This document shows, one piece after another, positions 15,045 through 20,644 of a stretch of DNA of 23,025 bases. How positions within the stretch are numbered: the stretch's first letter is position 1; every line of letters starts with the position of its first letter. The stretch spans positions 1-23,025 of the forward strand of contig DASUVJ010000073.1 in assembly GCA_036378995.1 (NCBI GenBank). The letters run 5' to 3'. The stretch is from DASUVJ01 sp036378995 (GTDB lineage: Bacteria > Patescibacteriota > Saccharimonadia > Saccharimonadales > Saccharimonadaceae). Position numbers and translations under genes: made by a program. Under the pieces are notes generated by a model. That model was given only the letters and a program-made list of their open reading frames with translations. It searched no databases and was not told the origin of the DNA.

Positions 15045-15073
15045 TATATATCAGTAGGATCAATTTGTGTCAA
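15045..15073 (-). promoter_or_regulatory. consensus promoter of the 171-residue protein/DUF2797 operon
   Basis: Minus-strand TTGACA (15073-15068), a 17-base spacer, then TATATA (15050-15045). Transcription would start near 15038, giving a leader of about 43 bases with AAAGGA about 13 bases from the ATG. One of the best promoters in the window. The gap from here to the dehydratase stop (15074-15177) holds a loose inverted repeat (GTGGA at 15113, TCCAC at 15135) without a T tract. Confidence 0.75.
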
Positions 15074-15177
15074 TATTTTTACTGGTGAGAGACGCGGCGC
15101 GTGGATATCGTCCGTGGACACATTTTGTGTTCTTTTCCACATAATTTAAAGGGGTGGACTAGGAACTGTTGTCATTT

Positions 15178-16233
15178 TTATCTAATGATATTCGTGGTTC
15201 TTGGGGTGGGTAGTGATGGCCAAAGCGAGTCGTTATATCCCGTGCCGATCACAACCATCGGCTCGCCTGGATGCTTTGCTACGAGCTGCTTGAGCGCCGC
15301 GACGGCAACGAGAGTCGTCGGTTCAAAGTTAGGAGTATCTTGGCGCCAGAGATCGTATCGGTCTTGTTCGTATGACTCGGTGAGCATATCCACTTCGTCA
15401 TCCGAAACAGTGAGTGTGCGCAGATTATCGGCGTCACGACATACGGACAGCGTGTAGTCGCCGATGCGGCGAACAGCAGAGCCTCCATAGCGGGCATTTG
15501 GCGCTTCTGCATCGACCACCCGTCCGGCGCGAAGGCTGAGTGAGAGGCTGTTACTCCCCGCGGCTTCAGCTGCATGCACAGTAATATCTGTTCTACTAAG
15601 CTCCGCCAGGCGCTGCAGGACTCCTGCGACAAGACCGCTGCCGCCTGTCGGTGCAACAATATGGCGAATGTCCCTTCCGAGCGCGCTTTCCAGAATGTCG
15701 TCGGCCACCGTTCCCTGTCCGGCTATCACATTCGGGTCATTAAACGGATGAAGCAGCTTGCCGAGTTCTGGATGTTCTAGCGCCCATTCAAGCGCCTCGT
15801 CAAACGAACTGCCGACGACATGCAGCTGAAAGCGCGGGTCATCGTAAAGTGCTCTTGCGCCCTCTCGCTTTTGTAGCGGGGCGGTAATCGGCACGACGCC
15901 GTGATACTCTAGCCCGGCCGCCTTGGCTGCGAGTGCTCCGCCTCGGAGTGCATTACCGGCAGATGGCGTAATGAGTCCTGTCGCTCCGGCCTCTTTTAAT
16001 GCATGTGCCCCTACGAACGCGCCTCGCCACTTAAATGCTCCGGCAAGGTTATCTGCGGCATTCATTAAAAAGATTGCATCGGATCCTAATAGTCGGGCGT
16101 ACGTTGGAAATTCTCGCTCTAGTTCCTCGACTCGTGAGTAATCTTGAACCTCGCCACGGTACGCGGTAATGATATCACGCGCAATCTCCCCCGGCATGCG
16201 GGTTAGGCGCGGTGCGAGTTCGGTTGCTGTCAT
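15178..16233 (-). CDS. ilvA: threonine dehydratase-like PLP enzyme (fold type II)
   Basis: Cytoplasmic pyridoxal-phosphate enzyme of 351 residues. Seen: AFKWRGA (67-73), where K69 is the expected Schiff-base lysine (S/A-F-K-x-R-G-A motif); SAGNALRGGALAAK (about 91-104), the phosphate/substrate SxGN loop; HPFNDPNVIAGQGTVADDIL, the family's GQGT block; and TGGSGLVAGV (about 196-205), the glycine-rich PLP phosphate loop. The IlvA/TdcB/serine racemase group fits best; there is no C-terminal ACT domain. Expected reaction: L-threonine to 2-oxobutanoate and ammonia, possibly also serine. SAGNALRG replaces the common SAGNHAQG, so substrate range is open. Expression appears to be controlled by an Ile/Thr leader-peptide attenuator just upstream, which supports a link to isoleucine metabolism. 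No other Ile genes are nearby. ATG at 16233 with AGAAAGG about 13 bases upstream. Confidence 0.82.
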   Translation of the reverse strand: MTATELAPRLTRMPGEIARDIITAYRGEVQDYSRVEELEREFPTYARLLGSDAIFLMNAADNLAGAFKWRGAFVGAHALKEAGATGLITPSAGNALRGGALAAKAAGLEYHGVVPITAPLQKREGARALYDDPRFQLHVVGSSFDEALEWALEHPELGKLLHPFNDPNVIAGQGTVADDILESALGRDIRHIVAPTGGSGLVAGVLQRLAELSRTDITVHAAEAAGSNSLSLSLRAGRVVDAEAPNARYGGSAVRRIGDYTLSVCRDADNLRTLTVSDDEVDMLTESYEQDRYDLWRQDTPNFEPTTLVAVAALKQLVAKHPGEPMVVIGTGYNDSLWPSLPTPRTTNIIR

Positions 16234-16257
16234 GATGAATAGTGCCTTTCTGCCAAC

Positions 16258-16288
16258 AAAAAACTCCCGGTCCTTAGCGGGCCGGGAG
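16258..16288 (-). terminator. attenuator terminator upstream of the dehydratase gene
   Basis: Minus strand: CTCCCGG (16288-16282) pairs with CCGGGAG (16270-16264), the inner CC/GG adds two more pairs after one mismatch, and six U (16263-16258) follow. It ends 24 bases before the dehydratase ATG and after a leader peptide stop codon, the position of an attenuator. It is not the rplL terminator, which lies further upstream at 16416-16452. Confidence 0.85.
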
Positions 16289-16315
16289 CGTTGGATACTT
16301 GTTTTAAGTAATGAG

Positions 16316-16378
16316 CTAATCAGCCGCGCGGGTCGTGCGGATAATAATAATGCTGATGATTTGGTTCATAGCGCTCAT
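16316..16378 (-). CDS. leader peptide of Ile/Thr attenuator
   Basis: A short reading frame on the minus strand. From the ATG at 16369 it reads MNQIISIIIIRTTRAAD and stops at TAG 16318-16316. An in-frame ATG at 16378 adds MSA, giving 20 residues, and this one lies eight bases from the -10 box with no Shine-Dalgarno. Six of the residues are Ile and two adjacent ones are Thr, as in ilv and thr operon leader peptides. Stalling at Ile codons when charged tRNA-Ile is scarce should favour read-through into the threonine-dehydratase-like gene. UUAGC at 16319-16315, spanning the stop codon, can pair with GCUAA at 16278-16274 in the terminator, a plausible antiterminator. Confidence 0.8.
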   Translation of the reverse strand: MSAMNQIISIIIIRTTRAAD

Positions 16379-16386
16379 TGCTATCA

Positions 16387-16415
16387 AGTATAAACGCTCA
16401 GAGTTGCAGGCGCAA
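16387..16415 (-). promoter_or_regulatory. promoter of the attenuated dehydratase transcript
   Basis: Minus-strand TTGCGC (16415-16410), a 17-base spacer, and TATACT (16392-16387). Transcription would start near 16380, right before the first in-frame ATG of the leader peptide. It sits immediately after the rplL terminator, so the attenuated gene has its own promoter and does not depend on ribosomal protein transcription. Confidence 0.7.
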
Positions 16416-16452
16416 GAAAACCGCCCCTCCAAATGGAAGAGCGGTTTCTTTT
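16416..16452 (-). terminator. terminator of rplJ-rplL
   Basis: On the minus strand AAACCGC (16447-16441) pairs with GCGGTTT (16424-16418), with further partly mismatched pairing (TTCC/GGAG region) around a small A/T loop, then TTTTC. It lies about 55 bases after the rplL stop. The plus-strand side also has a T-rich flank, so it may work in both directions. Confidence 0.8.
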
Positions 16453-16504
16453 ACACGACAATCGGTCGGATGATTTCTAGGCAGTGATCTGCCTAATGGG
16501 CGAA

Positions 16505-16882
16505 TTAGCTAAGTTCGACTGATGCGCCAGCTTCTTCAAGCTGCTTCTTAGCTGCTTCAGCGTCGTCCTTAGAGACTTTTTCTTTAACAGCAGCTGGAGC
16601 GCCGTCAACGATAGCCTTAGCTTCACCAAGACCAAGTCCAGTGATTTCTTTAACAGCCTTGATGACTGCAACTTTCTGAGCGCCTGCGTCCTTAAGGGTA
16701 ACAGTGTATTCAGACTTTTCGTCTTCAGCAGCAGCGCCAGCGTCAGCTGGAGCAGCTACAGCTACAGCAGCAGCTGCAGCAGGTTCGATGCCGTATTCAT
16801 CCTTAAGGATGGTTTTAAGCTCGTTTACTTCGAGTACAGTAAGCTTAGTCAGCTCTTCTGCAAGTTTTTTAATGTCAGCCAT
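16505..16882 (-). CDS. rplL: 50S ribosomal protein L7/L12
   Basis: Ribosomal stalk protein, 125 residues. N-terminal dimerisation helices (MADIKKLAEELTKLTVLEVNELKTIL), an Ala-rich flexible hinge (about 35-52), and the C-terminal factor-binding domain with EYTVTLKDAGAQKVAVIKAVKEITGLGLGEAKAIVDGAP. It recruits and activates translation GTPases. AAGGAG seven bases before the ATG is one of the strongest ribosome binding sites in the window, as expected for a protein present in several copies per ribosome. It follows rplJ by 67 bases and is followed by a terminator. Confidence 0.99.
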   Translation of the reverse strand: MADIKKLAEELTKLTVLEVNELKTILKDEYGIEPAAAAAVAVAAPADAGAAAEDEKSEYTVTLKDAGAQKVAVIKAVKEITGLGLGEAKAIVDGAPAAVKEKVSKDDAEAAKKQLEEAGASVELS

Positions 16883-16949
16883 GATTGACTCCTTATATAA
16901 ATGGTGTCCGGGTTATGCCGAAGCAAAACCTAGACGGATACTAATACTA

Positions 16950-17474
16950 TTAACTGGTTGCTTTGGCTTCGATGCCATCGAGCAGCGCGTGAAGGTTGCC
17001 AGAAAGCGCGTTTGTAACGTCGTTGACTGGTGAAAGCAGCTGAGAGACCACCTGGCCAATAAGCTGATTCTTGCTTGGAAGGCCTGCAAGCGCCTTAACC
17101 TCAGCAGCGCTAAGAACAGCGCCTTCGCCAGAGAAAGCTCCGGCAAACTGCAGTGCAGGGTGGGTTTTAGCAAATGCGTCCAGCACCTGGGCTGGGGCAA
17201 CTTCGTCTTCACTGCTGATCGCGTAGATCAGCTGGCCGTTTAGAGCAGATGTATCGGTGTCTTTGTAAGTGTCGATTGACGCCATCGAGACACGGACAAG
17301 GCGGTTTTTAATCACCTTGATCGCTACACCAGCTTCGCGTGCGGCACGGCGAAGTTCCTGAACTTCAGCTACGCTCAGACCCTGGTACTGTGCGAACACA
17401 GTCATCTTAGAGTTCTGAAGCGCTTCGCTCATATCTGCAACCAAAGTGTTCTTTTTATCGCGTGAAATTGCCAT
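16950..17474 (-). CDS. rplJ: 50S ribosomal protein L10
   Basis: Stalk base protein, 174 residues. MAISRDKKNTLVADMSEAL opens the 23S-binding domain; the conserved VIKNRLVRVSM and LNGQLIYAIS blocks and a GxxSGEGAVLSAAEVKALAGLPSKNQLIGQ stretch follow; the C-terminal helix (about 145-174) binds L7/L12 dimers. A/AAGGA Shine-Dalgarno seven bases upstream of ATG 17474. A leader of about 190 bases with a possible attenuator precedes it, which fits L10-mediated autoregulation. It forms a two-gene unit with rplL, separated from rplA. Confidence 0.99.
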   Translation of the reverse strand: MAISRDKKNTLVADMSEALQNSKMTVFAQYQGLSVAEVQELRRAAREAGVAIKVIKNRLVRVSMASIDTYKDTDTSALNGQLIYAISSEDEVAPAQVLDAFAKTHPALQFAGAFSGEGAVLSAAEVKALAGLPSKNQLIGQVVSQLLSPVNDVTNALSGNLHALLDGIEAKATS

Positions 17475-17664
17475 AAAAATTCCTTTCCTTGGTTTTATTT
17501 ATCCGACCGAATTGTCAATGTACTGGTAATGAGAGGCCAATGGCTTTTCTAAAAAGAAAAAGTCTTTGATTCTCGCATTACCAAAGACTTGACTAGAATG
17601 TTTATTTCATTCCTCGGTAGCATGATTAAGTGATCTCTCACCGCTACTGTCTCTGGCAATGTCT
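17475..17664 (-). ncRNA. L10-type leader of rplJ-rplL mRNA
   Basis: A 190-base untranslated 5' leader between the rplJ promoter and its ATG. In transcript order it holds the purine-rich start GGTGAGAGATCACTT, a 5-bp hairpin GAATG/CATTC (17612-17608 with 17600-17596), then a 9-bp hairpin followed by a U-rich tract, then a segment that can pair with the loop of that hairpin, then the ribosome binding site. Known L10 leaders bind L10(L12)4 to repress synthesis. Assigned by position and structure; no covariance model could be run. Confidence 0.6.
17551..17590 (-). terminator. terminator-like hairpin inside the rplJ leader
   Basis: Minus strand AAGTCTTTG (17590-17582), a 13-base loop, CAAAGACTT (17568-17560), then TTTCTTTTT (17559-17551). 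This is an intrinsic terminator shape with a rather A/T-rich stem, located 77 bases before rplJ, so it is likely an attenuator. Loop bases GTAATG (17581-17576) can pair with CATTAC (17531-17526) downstream, with three more pairs after a 2-base bulge; that fold could compete with the terminator. Confidence 0.65.
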
Positions 17665-17670
17665 GATCGA

Positions 17671-17700
17671 AGTATAACAGATCACTCGTGAAAAAGTCAA
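17671..17700 (-). promoter_or_regulatory. promoter of rplJ-rplL
   Basis: Minus-strand TTGACT (17700-17695), 18-base spacer, TATACT (17676-17671). Predicted start near 17664. It is back-to-back with the strong plus-strand promoter at 17737-17766; the two -35 boxes are 36 bases apart. Confidence 0.8.
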
Positions 17701-17736
17701 GATGACAACGTGAAAACGGGGAAAGTAGGGACGACA

Positions 17737-17766
17737 TTGACATAAGGGCATGAAAAGTGATATAAT
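17737..17766 (+). promoter_or_regulatory. consensus promoter of the unknown 314-residue gene
   Basis: TTGACA (17737-17742), an 18-base spacer and TATAAT (17761-17766), both hexamers perfect. Predicted start near 17773, three bases before the GTG start codon. It is the closest match to the consensus in the window. Confidence 0.85.
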
Positions 17767-17775
17767 ATATAGTCC

Positions 17776-18720
17776 GTGAAAGAAATAATTTCATCAGATT
17801 CTGATTCTCCGGTGCGCCGTCTTGATTACGGTGCTGTGCCGCTTGATGCCTGGAAAGCACTCGACCCTCTTGAGCCAGAAGAGATTGCTCGTCGTGAGCG
17901 CCGCTCGTATAAGCTGAAGGCCTGGGTACTACGACATGTATCTAACTGGCAGGAGCCACGGCAGCTTCCCTACTCCTCTGCGTCTATTAATAGGATTACC
18001 GATAAAGGTCGTGCTGCTGTTATGGATGCGCTTGAGCATGGCTGGGTTGACCTCTCTACTGACGAGGAGGCGCCCGAACGTGCCATGGCGCTTGCAAAAT
18101 TGGTTGAGCTGTCGCTTTACGACTCTCACATGCAGCGAGTGAGCCGCAATTCATGCTACGCCGATCTTGACGCCGAAGATCCGCGTATTATTCATGCCCG
18201 TGCGGGCCTTGCGACACCTGGCGAATTGCTCGAGGTTGTTCGTGACAATCCAAATATCGGCTCTATCGAGTTAGCAAAGCTATCTCATCCTTTTGATTGG
18301 GATGAAACCTTCCCTATGGACGAGGATGTCTACAAGGCAGTATCCGACCAGCTTGGCGATTTACGCCCCGTTGCTCCCATCTATAAAGCCAAAACCATGG
18401 GCGCAGATATCCCTGCCCTCACTGCGCTCCGCAAGCAGGTTATTGGAATGTACGAAACGAAAGAAGGGCCGCTTCATGTCGTACGACGCCAGTCCTTTTT
18501 GGTCCGCGGCGACGAAGAAGCACAGGAAGAACTGAATGACCCTTACCTTGGACGCAAAGTGCGCAACAGGGATCGCCACGACATCCACCTTTTTCCGGAG
18601 GTGGAAGAGGCTGTTCATGGCCTCGATCCAAAACCGTATGCAAAGTTCGTCCAGCCGCTTGCGACTTCTTACTACGTTAAAAACCTAGCTACGGCAACAA
18701 AGCATAAATCTCGTCGCTAA
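17776..18720 (+). CDS. unrecognised soluble protein, 314 residues
   Basis: I do not recognise this protein. The reading frame is long, has normal base composition and a perfect promoter. The start is GTG at 17776, giving (M)KEIISSDSD; the next base after the -10 spacer makes it near-leaderless. No signal peptide or membrane segment. Residues 30-130 are helical and rich in Arg, Glu and Ala (EPEEIARRERRSYKLKAWVLRHV; DKGRAAVMDALEHGW), which could be a helical or winged-helix-like region. Residues 165-245 mix acidic stretches with DNPNIGSIELAKLSHPFDWDE. The C-terminus is basic and ends KHKSRR. It stands alone, divergent from rplJ, and its last 32 bases overlap the convergent tmk gene. A regulatory or ribosome-associated role is possible but unsupported. 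Confidence 0.82.
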   Translation: MKEIISSDSDSPVRRLDYGAVPLDAWKALDPLEPEEIARRERRSYKLKAWVLRHVSNWQEPRQLPYSSASINRITDKGRAAVMDALEHGWVDLSTDEEAPERAMALAKLVELSLYDSHMQRVSRNSCYADLDAEDPRIIHARAGLATPGELLEVVRDNPNIGSIELAKLSHPFDWDETFPMDEDVYKAVSDQLGDLRPVAPIYKAKTMGADIPALTALRKQVIGMYETKEGPLHVVRRQSFLVRGDEEAQEELNDPYLGRKVRNRDRHDIHLFPEVEEAVHGLDPKPYAKFVQPLATSYYVKNLATATKHKSRR

Positions 18721-19309
18721 TCTCTTCTGGAGTTTGGAGTGCCGAGATAATGGGTAGGTTTCGCTCTTTCGCGATCTGCAAATAGCCGTCATTAACGCGT
18801 CGCTGAAAAGCGGCGTCTTTTGACTCAAAGGTATCCGGATTTTCTAGTTCACCGCGCTTACCTATCCGCTTTGCGCGCTCGTTTTCGTCTTCTAACGAAA
18901 GGATGACTGCTAGGTCGGGTGTCATGTACGCCGCGTCGGTAAATGTTTCGGTAGTACGAAGGATAAGATCCTTATCAAGGCCCTCTCCGCTTCCCTGGTA
19001 TGCCAAGGTTGAAAAATAGTTTCGGGCTGCAATTACCCATGTTCCCTCGTCTAATTGTTTTTCGGCGTGGCGCCAAATCTCATGACGTGAGGCGGTAAAA
19101 AGCAGCAGATTCGTTTCACCGGAGCGATCCAGGTCACCGTTTTTAATAACCGTGCGGATCGCATCGGCAATCGGGATGCCAGCAGGCTCGTGGATTTCGA
19201 TTGATTCGATACCCTCATTTTTCAACCGGGCCCGCAGTAACTCTACCTGAGTTGATTTGCCCGTTCCGTCGTTGCCTTCGATAACGACGTATTTGCCTCT
19301 GCTTGGCAT
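18689..19309 (-). CDS. tmk: thymidylate kinase
   Basis: Phosphorylates dTMP to dTDP. 206 residues, typical length. P-loop EGNDGTGKST (11-20), EPAG (41-44) for the base/sugar site, LLLFTASRHE, and ARNYFSTLAYQG (95-106), which matches the family block DRYxxSxxAYQG except that the conserved Asp is Ala95 and the Tyr is Asn97. The lid region RIGKRGELENPDTFES carries basic residues. The D-to-A change leaves some doubt about catalytic details, but neighbours (dcd, thyA, folA) support dTMP kinase. Its ATG overlaps the dcd TAA by one base (TAATG at 19307-19311). Its 3' end overlaps the unknown convergent gene by 32 bases. Confidence 0.9.
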   Translation of the reverse strand: MPSRGKYVVIEGNDGTGKSTQVELLRARLKNEGIESIEIHEPAGIPIADAIRTVIKNGDLDRSGETNLLLFTASRHEIWRHAEKQLDEGTWVIAARNYFSTLAYQGSGEGLDKDLILRTTETFTDAAYMTPDLAVILSLEDENERAKRIGKRGELENPDTFESKDAAFQRRVNDGYLQIAKERNLPIISALQTPEEISDEIYALLP

Positions 19310-20028
19310 TATTTCAGCCCTTCAGGGAGCTCATCGATGACAGGCGGTACTTTGCGGGTGTCTTTGTAGGCGCGCGGCAACATCTGGACTGGCGACCAGG
19401 TCTTAATAAGCTCGGTAAGGTCATCGGTGTGCTGGTACTTGCCGCTCATGCCGTTTCGTCCGTCGCTGTAATCGCCGTCGACAGGGCCGGTCTTATGGAA
19501 GATTAGCTGACCCACGCGCTCACCGACTGGCAACACGACGGATTCGTGCATATTGAGGTTGTAGATCTCGAGCGTAATGCGGTTAATGTAACCCGGGTCT
19601 ATCCAACCTGCATCAAAACAAATCGCTACGCCATTTCTGCCCCAGCTGCTGCGGGACCGAACCTCGGCAGCTCCGCCATGAGCACGGATGCCAACAAACT
19701 CGTGAGTATGTGCCAGGATGCGTTCACCTGGGCGCAGTACGATGATGGGATGATCTGCCGGAATGTTCTCGAACAATTGGTACCCATACTTATCGCACCA
19801 TTCTTTATGAGGCATGGCCTCGAGAGGTCCTTTAAAGTACCGGTCAACATCGGATTTATCGAACGGGTTGTAGACGCGCGCGTCCTCTTGATATTCCTGT
19901 TTGTAGAAGTAGTAGCCGAGCGTAAAGTCGAGACTCGCCTCGCTGACATGCGCCTCGTTAAACGGAATAGAAACTATAGTTCCATCTTCGACAGCGCTTT
20001 TTATTTCCGTGTTGCTATAGACGCTCAT
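19309..20028 (-). CDS. dcd: dCTP deaminase (Dcd/dUTPase superfamily)
   Basis: Deaminates dCTP to dUTP, and in some members also hydrolyses it to dUMP. 239 residues, longer than E. coli Dcd (193). Seen: MSVYSNTEIKSAV start, LDFTLGYYFY, LRPGERILAHTHEFVGI, AEVRSRSSWGRNGV (R-S-S-x-G-R nucleotide motif), and FDAGWIDPGYINRITLEIYN. The extra length includes an insertion near 50-85 and a C-terminal tail with GKYQHTDDL. I cannot decide whether it is mono- or bifunctional (DCD-DUT type); the lack of a separate dut in the window leaves the second option open. Start at 20028 (GGAGA about 10 bases upstream) is preferred to the in-frame ATG at 20052, which would make the Shine-Dalgarno coding. First gene of a dcd-tmk pair. 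Confidence 0.92.
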   Translation of the reverse strand: MSVYSNTEIKSAVEDGTIVSIPFNEAHVSEASLDFTLGYYFYKQEYQEDARVYNPFDKSDVDRYFKGPLEAMPHKEWCDKYGYQLFENIPADHPIIVLRPGERILAHTHEFVGIRAHGGAAEVRSRSSWGRNGVAICFDAGWIDPGYINRITLEIYNLNMHESVVLPVGERVGQLIFHKTGPVDGDYSDGRNGMSGKYQHTDDLTELIKTWSPVQMLPRAYKDTRKVPPVIDELPEGLK

Positions 20029-20057
20029 CGCGCATTCTCCAGCATGTAACACCTCAT

Positions 20058-20063
20058 TTTATA
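20058..20063 (-). promoter_or_regulatory. candidate -10 box of dcd-tmk
   Basis: Minus-strand TATAAA (20063-20058) followed by TGAGG. Predicted start near 20051, leaving a leader of about 23 bases with GGAGA. -35 box not evident; the upstream sequence is A-rich. Confidence 0.4.
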
Positions 20064-20143
20064 CCTCCCCAGATATACGTTTTTGTGTTTTTACTTTTTA
20101 CGTTTATTAGTATGCCATGACGATAGAACTCATGCAACTATGT

Positions 20144-20149
20144 TAGGAT
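20144..20149 (+). promoter_or_regulatory. candidate -10 box of folA
   Basis: TAGGAT six bases before the folA ATG at 20156, the same distance as at yajQ, the PAP2 gene and the GH3 gene. No Shine-Dalgarno separate from it and no clear -35 box. Predicts a leaderless mRNA. Confidence 0.4.
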
Positions 20150-20155
20150 AAGAGC

Positions 20156-20644
20156 ATGAAAAGCATAGTTGTCGCCTACGATAAAAACTACGGAATCGGT
20201 GCGCATAACGATTTGTTGTGGCAGCGCAATCTCCCGGCGGATCTTCGCCATTTTAAAGAGATCACGACTGGCCATGCAATTATTATGGGACGAAAAACAT
20301 ACGAATCTATTAATCGTCCCCTACCTAACCGTCAGAATATCGTTTTAAGTCGTGATGACGAGATGATTGAGGGTGTTGAAGTGGTTCATAGTCTCGATGA
20401 GGCATACGCTGCGGTAGAGCCTGGCAAAGAGGCCTTTGTGATTGGCGGCGGTCAGATTTTTTCACTGGCATTTGATACGATCGATCGTATTTATGCGACG
20501 GAAGTTGAAGCCACCTTTGACCAGGCGGATGTATTCTTCCCTGCCATTGATCTTTCTGTATGGAAAGAAACCGCTCGCGAGCACCATGAGGCTGACGAGC
20601 GGAATCTATATGCATACGATTTTGTAACGTACGATCGTCTTTAG
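20156..20644 (+). CDS. folA: dihydrofolate reductase
   Basis: Reduces dihydrofolate with NADPH, recycling the folate oxidised by thymidylate synthase. 162 residues (E. coli 159). Seen: IVVAYDKNYGIGAHNDLLW (4-22) including the Met20-like loop, LPADLRHFK with the acidic catalytic Asp29, IIMGRKTYESI, LPNRQNIVLSR (NADPH phosphate contacts), VIGGGQIF and the conserved Thr in YATEVEA. Stop TAG (20642-20644) overlaps the stop of thyA (TTAG) on the other strand, so the two genes that share folate chemistry are joined tail to tail by four bases. Confidence 0.98.
   Translation: MKSIVVAYDKNYGIGAHNDLLWQRNLPADLRHFKEITTGHAIIMGRKTYESINRPLPNRQNIVLSRDDEMIEGVEVVHSLDEAYAAVEPGKEAFVIGGGQIFSLAFDTIDRIYATEVEATFDQADVFFPAIDLSVWKETAREHHEADERNLYAYDFVTYDRL

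Noticed and set aside
15113..15141. DnaA box / origin signal (TTTTCCACA near 15131) and associated inverted repeat
   Set aside because: Only one box-like 9-mer was noticed and there is no AT-rich repeat cluster; dnaB and dnaX nearby are not enough to call an origin.
20029..20052. Upstream start for dcd at 20052
   Set aside because: It would add eight residues (MLHAGECA) and make the ribosome binding site GGAGA coding; MSVYSNTEIK is the family-like N-terminus.
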